Part shown: piece by piece, positions 1 through 7,942 of the stretch
How positions within the stretch are numbered: the stretch's first letter is position 1
Layout of the letters: every line of letters starts with the position of its first letter
NCBI RefSeq assembly: GCF_011045035.1
Contig: NZ_JAALAA010000006.1
Location: forward strand, 186,001 to 250,000
Source: Nocardioides turkmenicus
Lineage (GTDB): Bacteria > Actinomycetota > Actinomycetes > Propionibacteriales > Nocardioidaceae
Length of the DNA: 64,000 nt
Direction: 5' to 3'
Made by a program: the position numbers and the translations under genes
The notes under the pieces: generated by a model
The model's database searches: none
Seen by the model: only the letters and a program-made list of their open reading frames with translations
What the model was told of the DNA's origin: nothing

Positions 1-108
1 GGCTCGGCCGACGACTTCGAGCGTGAGATCCAGATGCTGCGTACGGAACGGGAAGTCCAGGACTTCGAGGCAGAGCATCCGGTCGAGGCCCCGGTGGGCA
101 CCGACTGA
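1..108 (+). CDS. nrdR: C-terminal end of transcriptional repressor NrdR (partial)
   Basis: The first 35 codons are open from base 1 and end at TGA 106-108. The visible tail contains SADDFEREIQML and then a short acidic end. NrdR proteins finish with an ATP-cone domain followed by a helix of the form F.S.EDFE.EI..L, which this matches. NrdR is the zinc-ribbon/ATP-cone repressor of ribonucleotide reductase genes, and in actinobacteria nrdR commonly lies directly before nrdJ, as here. Only the tail is visible, so the name rests on a short match plus gene order. Confidence 0.6.
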   Translation, partial: GSADDFEREIQMLRTEREVQDFEAEHPVEAPVGTD

Positions 109-143
109 TCCCACGGCCATGAATACGAGATGGCACACAGACC

Positions 144-181
144 GGCCCGGGCAGGCCGTGGGGAAGCGACCTGTCCGGGCC
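144..181 (+). other. 12-bp hairpin between nrdR and nrdJ
   Basis: The arms 144-155 and 170-181 pair over 12 bp with one G-T wobble around a 14-nt loop. No T-run follows, so it is not a textbook terminator. It could attenuate read-through from nrdR or form part of the nrdJ leader. I looked for cobalamin-riboswitch elements in this 164-nt gap, because the downstream enzyme uses B12, and found no convincing B12 box. Confidence 0.45.
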
Positions 182-272
182 ATCCAGCGAAACAGATAGA
201 CAGAGCAAGGACTCCACCATCAGCACCGACCAGCAGTACGGCACAGCGATCGATGACAACAGGGGGAACGAA

Positions 273-3212
273 ATGACAGACACGGCAGCAGAGGCACAGG
301 CATCGGCGAAGGCGGGCGCCGGGCTGAAGATCGAGCGGATCTTCAGCACCGAGGGCGTCCACCCCTACGACGAGATCACCTGGGAGCGACGCGACGTCGT
401 CCAGAAGAACTGGAAGACCGGCGAGACCGTCTTCGAGCAGACCGGAGTGGAGTTCCCCGACTTCTGGTCGATCAACGCCTCGACGATCGTGACGACCAAG
501 TACTTCCGCGGTGCCCTCGGCACCGACAAGCGTGAGCAGAGCCTCAAGCAGCTCATCGACCGCGTCGTGAACACCTACGTCGCCTCCGGCAAGGAGAACG
601 GCTACTTCGCCTCCGAGGCCGACGCCGACCTCTTCGGCCGCGAGCTCACCTGGCTGCTGGTCAACCAGCACTTCGCCTTCAACTCGCCGGTCTGGTTCAA
701 CGTCGGCACCGAGTCCCCCCAGCAGGTCTCGGCCTGCTTCATCCTCTCGGTCGACGACTCCATGGACTCGATCCTGAACTGGTACAAGGAGGAGGGCCTG
801 ATCTTCAAGGGCGGCTCCGGTGCCGGCCTCAACCTCTCCCGCATCCGCTCCTCCAAGGAGCTGCTGAAGTCCTCCGGTGGCACCGCCTCCGGCCCGGTCT
901 CCTTCATGCGCGGCGCCGACGCGTCCGCGGGCACCATCAAGTCCGGTGGCGCCACCCGCCGCGCGGCGAAGATGGTCGTGCTCGACGTCGACCACCCCGA
1001 CATCGAGGAGTTCGTCGAGACCAAGGCGCGCGAGGAGGACAAGATCCGCGCGCTGCGCGACGCCGGCTTCGACATGGACCTGGGCGGCAAGGACATCTCG
1101 TCCGTGCAGTACCAGAACGCCAACAACTCGGTGCGCGTCTCCGACGAGTTCATGCGCGCGGTCGAGGAGGGCAAGAAGTTCGGCCTCCGGGCGCGTACGA
1201 CCGGTGAGGTCATCGAGGAGATCGACGCCCGGGAGCTGTTCCGCAAGATCTCGGTCGCCGCGTGGGAGTGTGCCGACCCGGGTCTGCAGTACGACGACAC
1301 CATCAACGACTGGCACACCAACCCGGAGACGGGCCGCATCACCGGCTCCAACCCGTGCTCGGAGTACATGTCGCTGGACAACTCCTCCTGCAACCTGGCG
1401 TCGCTCAACCTGCTGAAGTTCCTCAAGGACGACGACACCTTCGACGCCGTGCGCTTCCAGCAGGCCTGCGAGATCGTCTTCACCGCGATGGACATCTCCA
1501 TCTGCTTCGCCGACTTCCCGACCGAGGCCATCGGCGAGACCACCCGCGACTACCGCCAGCTCGGTATCGGGTACGCCAACCTCGGCGCCCTGCTGATGGC
1601 GATGGGTCTCGGCTACGACTCCGAGGGTGGCCGCACGATGGCCGCCGCCATCACCTCGCTGATGACCGGTGCCGGCTACAAGCGCTCGGCCGAGCTGGCC
1701 GGCGTCGTCGGCCCGTACGCCGGCTACGCCCGCAACGCCGAGGCTCACCAGCGGGTCATGCGCAAGCACCAGGCCGCCAACGACGCGGTCCGCTCGATCA
1801 ACCCGGTCGACCGCAACATCATCGACGCGGCGACGAAGGTGTGGAGCGACGTCGTCGAGATCGGCAAGGTCAACGGTTTCCGCAACGCCCAGGCCTCGCT
1901 GCTCGCGCCCACCGGCACCATCGGCTTCATGATGGACTGCGACACCACCGGCATCGAGCCCGACTTCTCGCTGGTCAAGTTCAAGAAGCTCGTCGGTGGC
2001 GGCTCGATGCAGATCGTCAACCAGGTGATCCCGCGGGCCCTGAAGAAGCTGGGCTACCAGGCCGAGCAGATCGAGGCGATCGTCGCCTACATCGCCGAGC
2101 ACGGCCACGTCGTCGACGCCCCCGGCCTGCGCCAGGAGCACTACGAGGTCTTCGACACCGCGATGGGCAAGCGCGCGCTGCAGCCGATGGGCCACGTACG
2201 CATGATGGCGGCGACCCAGCCGTTCCTCTCCGGCGCGATCTCCAAGACCGTCAACCTCCCCGAGTCCGCGACCGTCGAGGACATCGAGCAGGTCTACATG
2301 GAGTCGTGGAAGCTGGGCCTGAAGGCCACCGCGATCTACCGAGACAACTGCAAGGTCGGCCAGCCGCTGGCCGACGGCAAGTCGGAGAACGCCAAGAAGG
2401 ACCAGGGCCTCTCCACCGCTGCTGCGGAGGCTCCCGCCGCCGAGGTCGAGCCCGAGGTCGTCGAGAAGATCATCGAGAAGATCGTCTACGCGCCGACCCG
2501 CAAGCGCCTGCCGAAGTCCCGCGTCTCGCGCACCACCTCCTTCACGGTCGGTGGCGCCGAGGGCTACATGACCTCCGGTGCGCACGCCGACGGTGAGCTC
2601 GGTGAGGTCTTCCTCAAGCTGGGCAAGCAGGGCTCGACCCTGGCCGGTGTCATGGACGCCTTCTCCATCGCGGTGTCCGTCGGCCTTCAGTACGGCGTCC
2701 CGCTCGAGACGTACGTCTCCAAGTTCACCAACCTGAAGTTCGAGCCCGCCGGTCTGACCGACGACCCGGACGTACGCATGGCGCAGTCGCTCATGGACTA
2801 CGTCTTCCGCCGGCTGGCGCTGGACTACATGTCCTTCGAGGACCGCGCGGCGCTCGGCATCTACTCCGCCGAGGAGCGTCAGCGCTACCTCGAGACCGGC
2901 TCCTACGAGCAGCTCGGCAACGGCACCACCGCCGCCGAGCTCGTCGAGAAGCCGGCTCCGGAGCGCAAGGTCGAGGCGAAGACCGAGGTCGTCGAGGCCG
3001 ACGTCAAGGACGAGGCGCCCGCCGAGGCTCCGGCTGAGGCCGCTGCCGCGTCGGAGGCCCCCAAGGCCGCCCACACCACCGCCGAGCTGCTCGAGTCGAT
3101 CAGCGGCATGGCCATCGACAGCCCGCTCTGCTTCACCTGCGGCACCAAGATGCGCCCCGCCGGCTCCTGCTACGTCTGCGAGGGCTGCGGCTCGACCTCC
3201 GGTTGCAGCTGA
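273..3212 (+). CDS. nrdJ: Class II (vitamin B12-dependent) ribonucleoside-diphosphate reductase NrdJ
   Basis: This 979-aa enzyme reduces ribonucleotides to deoxyribonucleotides using adenosylcobalamin and needs no oxygen. Visible hallmarks are FNSPVWFNVG (137-145), the first redox cysteine in QVSACF (Cys155), the active-site loop SNPCSEYM (Asn360, Cys362, Glu364), and the partner cysteine near Cys373. The motif LLAPTGTIGFMMDCDTTG is also present, and the C-terminus carries two CxxC pairs (CFTCG, CYVCEGCG) typical of NrdJ. An Ala/Glu-rich linker precedes the C-terminal zinc-like tail. The start is ATG 273 with the SD-like AGGGGGAA at 261-268. nrdR lies immediately upstream, which fits NrdR control, and a strong terminator follows. 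Confidence 0.97.
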   Translation: MTDTAAEAQASAKAGAGLKIERIFSTEGVHPYDEITWERRDVVQKNWKTGETVFEQTGVEFPDFWSINASTIVTTKYFRGALGTDKREQSLKQLIDRVVNTYVASGKENGYFASEADADLFGRELTWLLVNQHFAFNSPVWFNVGTESPQQVSACFILSVDDSMDSILNWYKEEGLIFKGGSGAGLNLSRIRSSKELLKSSGGTASGPVSFMRGADASAGTIKSGGATRRAAKMVVLDVDHPDIEEFVETKAREEDKIRALRDAGFDMDLGGKDISSVQYQNANNSVRVSDEFMRAVEEGKKFGLRARTTGEVIEEIDARELFRKISVAAWECADPGLQYDDTINDWHTNPETGRITGSNPCSEYMSLDNSSCNLASLNLLKFLKDDDTFDAVRFQQACEIVFTAMDISICFADFPTEAIGETTRDYRQLGIGYANLGALLMAMGLGYDSEGGRTMAAAITSLMTGAGYKRSAELAGVVGPYAGYARNAEAHQRVMRKHQAANDAVRSINPVDRNIIDAATKVWSDVVEIGKVNGFRNAQASLLAPTGTIGFMMDCDTTGIEPDFSLVKFKKLVGGGSMQIVNQVIPRALKKLGYQAEQIEAIVAYIAEHGHVVDAPGLRQEHYEVFDTAMGKRALQPMGHVRMMAATQPFLSGAISKTVNLPESATVEDIEQVYMESWKLGLKATAIYRDNCKVGQPLADGKSENAKKDQGLSTAAAEAPAAEVEPEVVEKIIEKIVYAPTRKRLPKSRVSRTTSFTVGGAEGYMTSGAHADGELGEVFLKLGKQGSTLAGVMDAFSIAVSVGLQYGVPLETYVSKFTNLKFEPAGLTDDPDVRMAQSLMDYVFRRLALDYMSFEDRAALGIYSAEERQRYLETGSYEQLGNGTTAAELVEKPAPERKVEAKTEVVEADVKDEAPAEAPAEAAAASEAPKAAHTTAELLESISGMAIDSPLCFTCGTKMRPAGSCYVCEGCGSTSGCS

Positions 3213-3224
3213 TCTCTGAGTGAC

Positions 3225-3271
3225 TGAGTCCGGTCCCGTGCCCGAGTGAGGGCGCGGGACCGGACTCATTT
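3225..3271 (+). terminator. Strong hairpin terminator after nrdJ
   Basis: Bases 3225-3243 pair with 3250-3268 in a continuous 19-bp stem with one T-G wobble, closed by a 6-nt loop and followed by TTT. It starts 13 nt after the nrdJ stop codon. Confidence 0.85.
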
Positions 3272-3283
3272 CGGGGACGTGGA

Positions 3284-3289
3284 TAGCCT
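3284..3289 (+). promoter_or_regulatory. -10 box TAGCCT of a leaderless promoter
   Basis: TAGCCT lies 7 nt before GTG 3297. That is the spacing expected when transcription starts at the first base of the start codon. Confidence 0.5.
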
Positions 3290-3296
3290 GCGGCAC

Positions 3297-3656
3297 GTGA
3301 GGGATACCGAACTGGCCGATGTAATGGCGCTCGAACGCGAGCTGCAGACTGCGTCGGTTCGCGCTGATCCGAGTCGGCTCGTGGAGCTCTTGGCTCCAGA
3401 CTTCGAGGAGATCGGTGCTTCAGGCCGCCAGTGGGACATCACGTCGATTCTCGAGATGCTCGCGGGCGAGGACGAGGACATGTCCGACATCGAGGTGCAC
3501 GGACTCACAGGGCGCGTGATCGCGGACGGCGTGATCATCCTCCGATGGCAGTCCGTCCGCGATGAGTGTCGCGTCAATCGAACCTCTCTGTGGCAACGTC
3601 GTCCCGAGGGCTGGCGCTTGGTGCACCATCAAGGAACGCCGGTCGGATGGGCCTAG
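3297..3656 (+). CDS. DUF4440/NTF2-like small protein
   Basis: The 119-aa product begins with ELADVMALERELQTA and contains LVELLAPDFEEIGASGRQWD and later SLWQRRPEGWRLVHHQGTPV. This order (N-terminal helix, F.E.G..G, W....GW...HHQGTP) is the DUF4440 version of the NTF2-like cone fold. Family members bind small ligands or act as uncharacterised enzymes. The open frame extends back to a GTG inside the nrdJ terminator, but GTG 3297 is preferred because a TAnnnT box sits 7 nt upstream. The last 10 bases overlap the next gene. Confidence 0.75.
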   Translation: MRDTELADVMALERELQTASVRADPSRLVELLAPDFEEIGASGRQWDITSILEMLAGEDEDMSDIEVHGLTGRVIADGVIILRWQSVRDECRVNRTSLWQRRPEGWRLVHHQGTPVGWA

Positions 3657-4030
3657 GGCCGCCGGATGAACTAAGGCGGACCGACGTCCCGTATGTGGGT
3701 ACTGACTTCTACTGCGACGTCGCGATCCCGCACCCCGAGCGCCTGCATGTGGTGCATGAGGACGAGCACGTGCTCGCGTTCCATCACACGCGCCCGTTCT
3801 GGGAGGTTCACATCGTGGTGGTGCCGAAGCGCCACATCGGGTCGCTGACGACCGTTGGGGCCGACGACGAGGACGACGTACGTCGGTTGCTCGGTGTCGT
3901 CCAGGCCGTCGCGAGGAACATTGAGCTCGAGCACGGTGCCGCAGCGGTGCTCACGAATCTCGGTGCCTACCAGGACTCCAAGCACCTGCACGTCCATGTC
4001 CACAGCGGCGGGCGTCGAGACCAGAGGTGA
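3647..4030 (+). CDS. HIT-family (histidine triad) nucleotide-binding protein
   Basis: The 127-aa protein carries the histidine triad HLHVHVHSG at residues 113-121 and the preceding HIT core HIVVVPKRHIGSL (55-67). HIT proteins hydrolyse nucleoside phosphoramidates or related nucleotide conjugates. The N-terminus has one Cys (FYCDVAIPHPE) but lacks the usual CxxC pair. ATG 3647 overlaps the end of the DUF4440 gene by 10 nt, suggesting coupled translation. Confidence 0.85.
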   Translation: MGLGPPDELRRTDVPYVGTDFYCDVAIPHPERLHVVHEDEHVLAFHHTRPFWEVHIVVVPKRHIGSLTTVGADDEDDVRRLLGVVQAVARNIELEHGAAAVLTNLGAYQDSKHLHVHVHSGGRRDQR

Positions 4031-4071
4031 GGCCCTGCTCGCGGTGACACCGGTGACCTCAGGAGGTCCGA

Positions 4072-4140
4072 ATGTCACAACCGCAGCGTCGTCGACGTCC
4101 TGGTACCGGAGACGACCAGACGGGCCGGATCCAGACGTAG
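4072..4140 (+). CDS. Candidate 22-aa basic small ORF with a perfect ribosome-binding site
   Basis: ATG 4072 is preceded 4 nt earlier by AGGAGGT (4061-4067), one of the best Shine-Dalgarno sequences in the window. It opens a 22-codon frame rich in Arg (MSQPQRRRRPGTG...) ending at TAG 4138. It lies in the 167-nt gap between the HIT gene and the next NTF2-like gene. It may be a real small protein, a leader peptide, or a remnant of a longer gene. No family is recognised. Confidence 0.3.
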   Translation: MSQPQRRRRPGTGDDQTGRIQT

Positions 4141-4197
4141 CGACGTCGACAGCCGCAGAGGGACGGAGACCTCGTGCCCGGATCGAGGAGGAATGCG

Positions 4198-4644
4198 ATG
4201 ACGACCACCGAAGCTGAGATCAGGAAGTTCTTGGCGCGGCGTACCGATGCCCAGCGTTCGAAGGACATCGACCGGCTCCTTTCGTTCTATTCACCGGATG
4301 TCGTCTACTACGACGCTGTTCCACCACTGCGATTCGTCGGCACCGAGGAGTTGCGTCAGAACTTCCTACGGTGGTTCGACGGCTACAAGGGGCCGATCGG
4401 CCTGGAGACACACGACCTGAGCATCGTGGCCAGCGAGGACGTCGCGTTCGCGAACATGCTGCATGTGGATTCCGGCGAGCGGAAGGGGCTTGCTGCTCCT
4501 CTGTCGTCGATCTGGGTGCGGGAGACGGTGTGCCTGCAGCGATCGAACGACACGTGGACGATCACCCACGAGCACATCTCGATCCCGTTCGACCCGCCCG
4601 GGCTCGCCAAGAGCTATGTGCGAGGCCTGGTCGGACGGCGCTAG
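4198..4644 (+). CDS. SnoaL/NTF2-like ketosteroid-isomerase-fold protein
   Basis: The 148-aa protein starts MTTTEAEIRKFLARRTDAQRSKDID and contains LLSFYSPDVVYYDAVPPLRFVG, then ITHEHISIPFD near the end. This is the usual order for SnoaL_3/NTF2-like proteins (helix, S.D.V..D, W...HEH.S.PF). Its substrate is unknown. ATG 4198 is chosen over an upstream in-frame GTG because CGAGGAGGA (4184-4192) is well placed. It is the second NTF2-fold protein in 1.5 kb. Confidence 0.8.
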   Translation: MTTTEAEIRKFLARRTDAQRSKDIDRLLSFYSPDVVYYDAVPPLRFVGTEELRQNFLRWFDGYKGPIGLETHDLSIVASEDVAFANMLHVDSGERKGLAAPLSSIWVRETVCLQRSNDTWTITHEHISIPFDPPGLAKSYVRGLVGRR

Positions 4645-4671
4645 GCAGATGTGAGGTCAGTGGGCCGATCA

Positions 4672-4708
4672 CCATCCACAGGCAGGCATCGGGATCGAGT
4701 TATCCACA
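4672..4708. promoter_or_regulatory. Two DnaA-box-like sequences
   Basis: TTATCCACA at 4700-4708 is an exact consensus DnaA box, and CCATCCACA at 4672-4680 is a near match 28 nt earlier. They lie in the 115-nt gap between two unrelated genes. Two boxes do not make an origin. They may titrate DnaA or be chance. Confidence 0.3.
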
Positions 4709-4759
4709 GGCGCGTCGATCGGGGTGGCGGGGTGCGCGCATCGGGGGTCTGCTGGTCAC

Positions 4760-5902
4760 ATGTCCAAACGAAAGAAGCGCGAAGGCTCGCCCCGACCAGG
4801 CAACAGGTTCGGGGATCCGCGGCGGCGGTCGTTCGCCGAGAAGGTCGTCGACAGTCCGTACTGGCCGGCGATGTTCGCGGTGATCGATGCCGAGGCTCGC
4901 GGGGATGTGAAGGCAGCGTTGGAGATCATCCACCGGGCCGGCAACCAGCTCGACGGCGAGCAGTTCTGGCATCCGCTGCGGATCGAGCGGCTCGAGCAGA
5001 TGCGGCTGCTCGGTCCCGAGATGCCGAGATGGGCTCACTCGCGATGGATCGTCTCCCAGGCGATGCAGGGGACCCAGCCGCGCAACAAGTGGAGGATGTC
5101 CAAGGCCATTCAGGTCGCGATGGACGTGCGCGGCGGCCCCGATCCTCATCGCGATCGGGAGGACGACCGGATCCAGATCATGGATCGCGACTGGGTCTAT
5201 CGCCAGACGTTCCTCTACGAGCTCGGCGGGCTCGAGGCGTTCCTGCGTCACAACGCCTCCGGCGATCTCCTCGCCGGCGCCGATCGGATCTGGGAGTGGA
5301 CGCGGGCGCCGATGCGTGGCGTACGACTTCTGGAGCGGGAGCCGAGACACCTGCTGTGGGAGGACCCGGAGACCGGGGAGCAGGTGCGCACGATCAACAT
5401 CGGAGCCGGCATGCTCGTCGAGGACGGCGAGTGTGCGATCGGGCGGATCGTGCCGCTGGAGAGCGGGTCGATGTTCGAGACGGCGCCGTTGCGGGTCCCG
5501 GACGAGGTGGCGTACGCAGTGGCGGACGAGCCCGACCGTTGGATCGAGGTGCTGCGCGATGCCTGTGCCCAGGACCCGGGCGAGATCTGGACACGGCGGG
5601 GGCTGCGGGACTACGGGCTGCTCACCGACATCCCGCACGCCTTGGTAGACCTCGCCATGGACGCAGGACTGCACGCGTTCCATCACCCGGATGACGAAGA
5701 GCTCACCGAGCTGTTCACGCACCCCGCCGACTACCCGGCCTGCCTCGCCGCCTGGCTGGTCCGCCCGGCGACGATCAGTGCGCTGCGCGCCGGTCTGCCC
5801 TCTGAGGGCCGGGCCGCGCTCCTCGGATTCGCAGGTTTCGTGCACGAGCCGGCGGCGAGCCTCATCCGCGACCTGGTCGACCACCACGAGGAGGCTGCCT
5901 GA
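4760..5902 (+). CDS. Hypothetical protein, 380 aa
   Basis: I do not recognise a family. The protein starts MSKRKKREGSPRPGNRFG, a basic unstructured head, followed by a mixed helical body without a signal peptide or membrane segments. Features include a WxxP-rich first half, IGAGMLVEDGECAIGRIVPLESGSMFETAPLRVP in the middle and a C-terminal helical region. The motif IGRIVP...MFE.APL.VP resembles regions of uncharacterised actinobacterial proteins with SEC-C-like neighbours, but no metal-binding Cys cluster is present. ATG 4760 is preferred to an upstream in-frame ATG because conservation-like composition begins there. A hairpin follows the stop. Confidence 0.7.
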   Translation: MSKRKKREGSPRPGNRFGDPRRRSFAEKVVDSPYWPAMFAVIDAEARGDVKAALEIIHRAGNQLDGEQFWHPLRIERLEQMRLLGPEMPRWAHSRWIVSQAMQGTQPRNKWRMSKAIQVAMDVRGGPDPHRDREDDRIQIMDRDWVYRQTFLYELGGLEAFLRHNASGDLLAGADRIWEWTRAPMRGVRLLEREPRHLLWEDPETGEQVRTINIGAGMLVEDGECAIGRIVPLESGSMFETAPLRVPDEVAYAVADEPDRWIEVLRDACAQDPGEIWTRRGLRDYGLLTDIPHALVDLAMDAGLHAFHHPDDEELTELFTHPADYPACLAAWLVRPATISALRAGLPSEGRAALLGFAGFVHEPAASLIRDLVDHHEEAA

Positions 5903-5921
5903 CACCTCGCGATGCCCTCGC

Positions 5922-5938
5922 CCAAACCGGGGGTTTGG
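5922..5938 (+). terminator. Hairpin after the 380-aa gene
   Basis: CCAAACC (5922-5928) pairs with GGTTTGG (5932-5938) around GGG. The following bases CTTAGTTT are moderately T-rich. It lies 20 nt after the stop codon. Confidence 0.5.
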
Positions 5939-5949
5939 CTTAGTTTGAT

Positions 5950-6027
5950 GCCAGTCGAGACGTGCGGGTCGGAATGGCAGCACCGCAGGCAGCGTCGGAC
6001 ACCGAGCCTGGCCCTATAGGGCTTTTT
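5950..6027 (+). ncRNA. Possible structured non-coding RNA with terminator-like 3' end
   Basis: The gap before the ESX-like cassette folds into nested helices. GCCAG (5950-5954) pairs with CTGGC (6008-6012), GACG (5959-5962) with CGTC (5993-5996), and TGCGG (5963-5967) with CCGCA (5983-5987). The apical loop contains GGTCGGAATGGCAGCA. The 3' end is GCCCTATAGGGC followed by five T (6023-6027). The loop resembles the SRP-RNA domain IV core (GGUCCGGAAGG.AGCA.CC) but lacks the conserved C-G closing pair. It could also be a leader of the downstream operon. No function is assigned. Confidence 0.3.
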
Positions 6028-6073
6028 ACCTTCGTCCGTGTTTGAAATCGGCGAAACCGGGTAGGACGAAGGC

Positions 6074-6376
6074 ATGACCGACGACGACATGCACGTCAAC
6101 CCCGACGATCTCAGGTCCATCAAGAACACGCTCGACACCGCTGGCGGTGACCTCTTCAAGCAGGCGCAGCCGCTGCAGAAGACCCCGGACGTCGGGGAGT
6201 CGTCCTCCGAGGTCGCGACCGCGCTGGCGTCGTTGGCGGCGGCGGTCGGCGGGATGGCCGAGGGTCTCGGTTCGCTCGGTGACGGCGTGCAGAACGCGCT
6301 CGACCACGCGACCACGTCCGACGAGGCCGCCGGCGATGCAGGCCGGCGCCAGGAGCAGAGGGTGAGGGGCAGCTGA
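6074..6376 (+). CDS. EspC/DUF2580-like type VII secretion target protein
   Basis: The 100-aa all-helical protein begins MTDDDMHVNPDDLRSIKNTLDTAGGDL and continues with GESSSEVATALASLAAAVGGMAEGLGSLGDGV and a polar tail with DEAAG. This layout (short head, amphipathic helix, G.sS..v..AL..L, second helix) is that of small ESX-associated secretion targets (EspC/DUF2580 type). Such proteins travel as helical-hairpin dimers with a partner. The stop overlaps the next start by one base (A6376), so the two are probably co-translated and may interact. Confidence 0.65.
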   Translation: MTDDDMHVNPDDLRSIKNTLDTAGGDLFKQAQPLQKTPDVGESSSEVATALASLAAAVGGMAEGLGSLGDGVQNALDHATTSDEAAGDAGRRQEQRVRGS

Positions 6377-7578
6377 TGCCGGAGGCGATGGACACCAAGG
6401 TCTACGGCGACGCCGCCGCGGTACAGACCGCGGCCGACGCGTGCACGACCGCCAAGGACGCCGTCGGGGACGCGCTCGACGATCTCGGCAAGGCGATCAA
6501 GACCGCCGGCTCCTGGAAGGGGCAGGCGGGCGCTGCCTTCGAGACGAAGGCGGAGAAGCGCAAGAACGACCTGCGCCAGCTCGAGTCGCGCATCGAGGCC
6601 ATGGGCAAGGGCCTGTCGACGTTCTCGGGAGACCTCAAGGCGGTCGAGACCAAGATGTCGACGATCCGCGACGAGGCCAGCGGTGCCGGGCTCACGGTCA
6701 GCGGCACCATGATCTCACCGCCGACCGACCCCGGCGACGACGCCTCCGAGAGCGATGTCGACGCCCACAACACCAAGGTCGAGAAATGGAACGACCTGGT
6801 CAGCCGGGTCGAGGCGGCCCGCAAGGACGAGGACAACGCCCACGAGGATCTCGGCAAGGCGATCTCGAAGTCCACCGGTGACGGCTGGATCGAGGACCGC
6901 CTCGAAGACCTGGGCCTGCTGCCGAAGGACTTCTCCGACGGCATGCAGATCGGTGCGTACGCTCTGGGGTTGGCGGGTCTGGGAGCCGGCGCCGGCGTCG
7001 ACTGGATGGTGAAGAGCCGCTACGGGACGTTCCAGCCGCGCGTGAACGGCCGGTTCGCCAGCCCCGCGAGCCTGACCAAGCTCGAGCGCGCGGCGAAGGT
7101 GCTCAGCGACAAGAACTGGCACGCGAAGGCCAACAAGGCAGCCGTACGCGGCAAGTGGCTGACCGCGGGTAAGTGGGCGACCCGTGCCGGCTGGGTGGTC
7201 ACGGCCGGCAGCTCGGCATGGGAGCAGTGGCAGAAGGACGCCGACGACCCGTCGCTGTCGACGACCGAGCGGGTGAGCCGCACGGTGAGCACCTCCGCCA
7301 TCACGACCGCGGGTGCCGCGGGCGGAGCCTGGGCCGGAGCCCAGGCCGGTGCCGCCATCGGCAGCATCTTCCCCGGTCCGGGCACGGTCATCGGTGGTGT
7401 CGTCGGCGGTCTGGTCGGTGGTGCGATCGGCTCCGGGCTGGCCGGCAAGGCGGCCGAGTTCGTCGTCGACGAGGCCGGCGAACTCGGCGAAGCGGTCGTC
7501 GACGGGGTCAGCGACTTCGCGGAGGGCGCCGGCGAGGTAGCCTCCGATGTCGGCGACGCCATCACCTTCTGGGACTAG
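6376..7578 (+). CDS. WXG-type effector-like protein with C-terminal glycine zipper
   Basis: The 400-aa protein opens with a WXG100/LXG-like helical hairpin (residues 1-100) whose turn is GSWKGQAGAAFETKA. A long helical middle region follows. Residues 310-365 form Gly/Ala-rich hydrophobic stretches (TVIGGVVGGLVGGAIGSG), a glycine zipper able to insert in membranes. The C-terminus is acidic. This is the plan of secreted ESX effectors with a membrane-active tail, but no enzymatic toxin domain is visible. The next gene, a small membrane protein, would be the natural candidate for immunity. Confidence 0.65.
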   Translation: MPEAMDTKVYGDAAAVQTAADACTTAKDAVGDALDDLGKAIKTAGSWKGQAGAAFETKAEKRKNDLRQLESRIEAMGKGLSTFSGDLKAVETKMSTIRDEASGAGLTVSGTMISPPTDPGDDASESDVDAHNTKVEKWNDLVSRVEAARKDEDNAHEDLGKAISKSTGDGWIEDRLEDLGLLPKDFSDGMQIGAYALGLAGLGAGAGVDWMVKSRYGTFQPRVNGRFASPASLTKLERAAKVLSDKNWHAKANKAAVRGKWLTAGKWATRAGWVVTAGSSAWEQWQKDADDPSLSTTERVSRTVSTSAITTAGAAGGAWAGAQAGAAIGSIFPGPGTVIGGVVGGLVGGAIGSGLAGKAAEFVVDEAGELGEAVVDGVSDFAEGAGEVASDVGDAITFWD

Positions 7579-7585
7579 GACCTTC

Positions 7586-7942
7586 ATGATCTGGGCCGCA
7601 ATCATCCTGGCCGCCGGCGTCATCGGCGCCGGGGTCAGCATCTGGCAACATCTCGGACTCTCCGCCCGTGCCCGCTCGTGGGCGAATGCGTGGAACCGGG
7701 GCGGTGTGGGCGAGGACGTCGTGCTCATCCATCTGCCTTGCATCTCCGCGCTGGCGATCACCGGCTCGACGGCGTTCGGGCTGGTGCCGGAGCAGACCGC
7801 CGCATGGACGATCATCGGTGGGCTCTTCCTGCTCACCTGCGTCGTCTACCCGTTGCTGGTCATCCTGCCCACCCCGTCGTTCCTCGAGCCGAAGTGGTAT
7901 CGCGAGTCGCGTCCGAAGAAGCGCTCCGCGGGAAAGAAGTGA
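7586..7942 (+). CDS. Small membrane protein, possible immunity partner
   Basis: The 118-aa protein has an N-terminal membrane helix (MIWAAIILAAGVIGAGVSIW), a second hydrophobic stretch (LIHLPCISALAITGSTAFGLV) and a third (AWTIIGGLFLLTCVVYPLLVIL), then a basic cytoplasmic tail (SRPKKRSAGKK). It starts 8 nt after the glycine-zipper effector gene. Small multi-helix membrane proteins are typical immunity proteins for membrane-acting effectors. That role is inferred only from position and topology. It overlaps the next gene by 4 nt (GTGA). Confidence 0.7.
   Translation: MIWAAIILAAGVIGAGVSIWQHLGLSARARSWANAWNRGGVGEDVVLIHLPCISALAITGSTAFGLVPEQTAAWTIIGGLFLLTCVVYPLLVILPTPSFLEPKWYRESRPKKRSAGKK

Noticed and set aside
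109..272. Cobalamin riboswitch before nrdJ
   Set aside because: The gap is too short and no B12 box or the conserved GGTG...GCCACTG-type core is visible, only one hairpin.
602..1543. Long minus-strand open frame inside nrdJ
   Set aside because: GC-rich third-position shadow with no family pattern; nrdJ is certain on the other strand.
4672..4708. Chromosomal or plasmid origin
   Set aside because: Only two DnaA-like boxes, no dnaA/dnaN or rep gene and no AT-rich stretch.
5950..6027. SRP (4.5S) RNA gene
   Set aside because: The apical loop resembles domain IV but the closing C-G of the GGAA tetraloop and the AGCAGCC/AGCAACC side are altered; listed only as a possible structured RNA.
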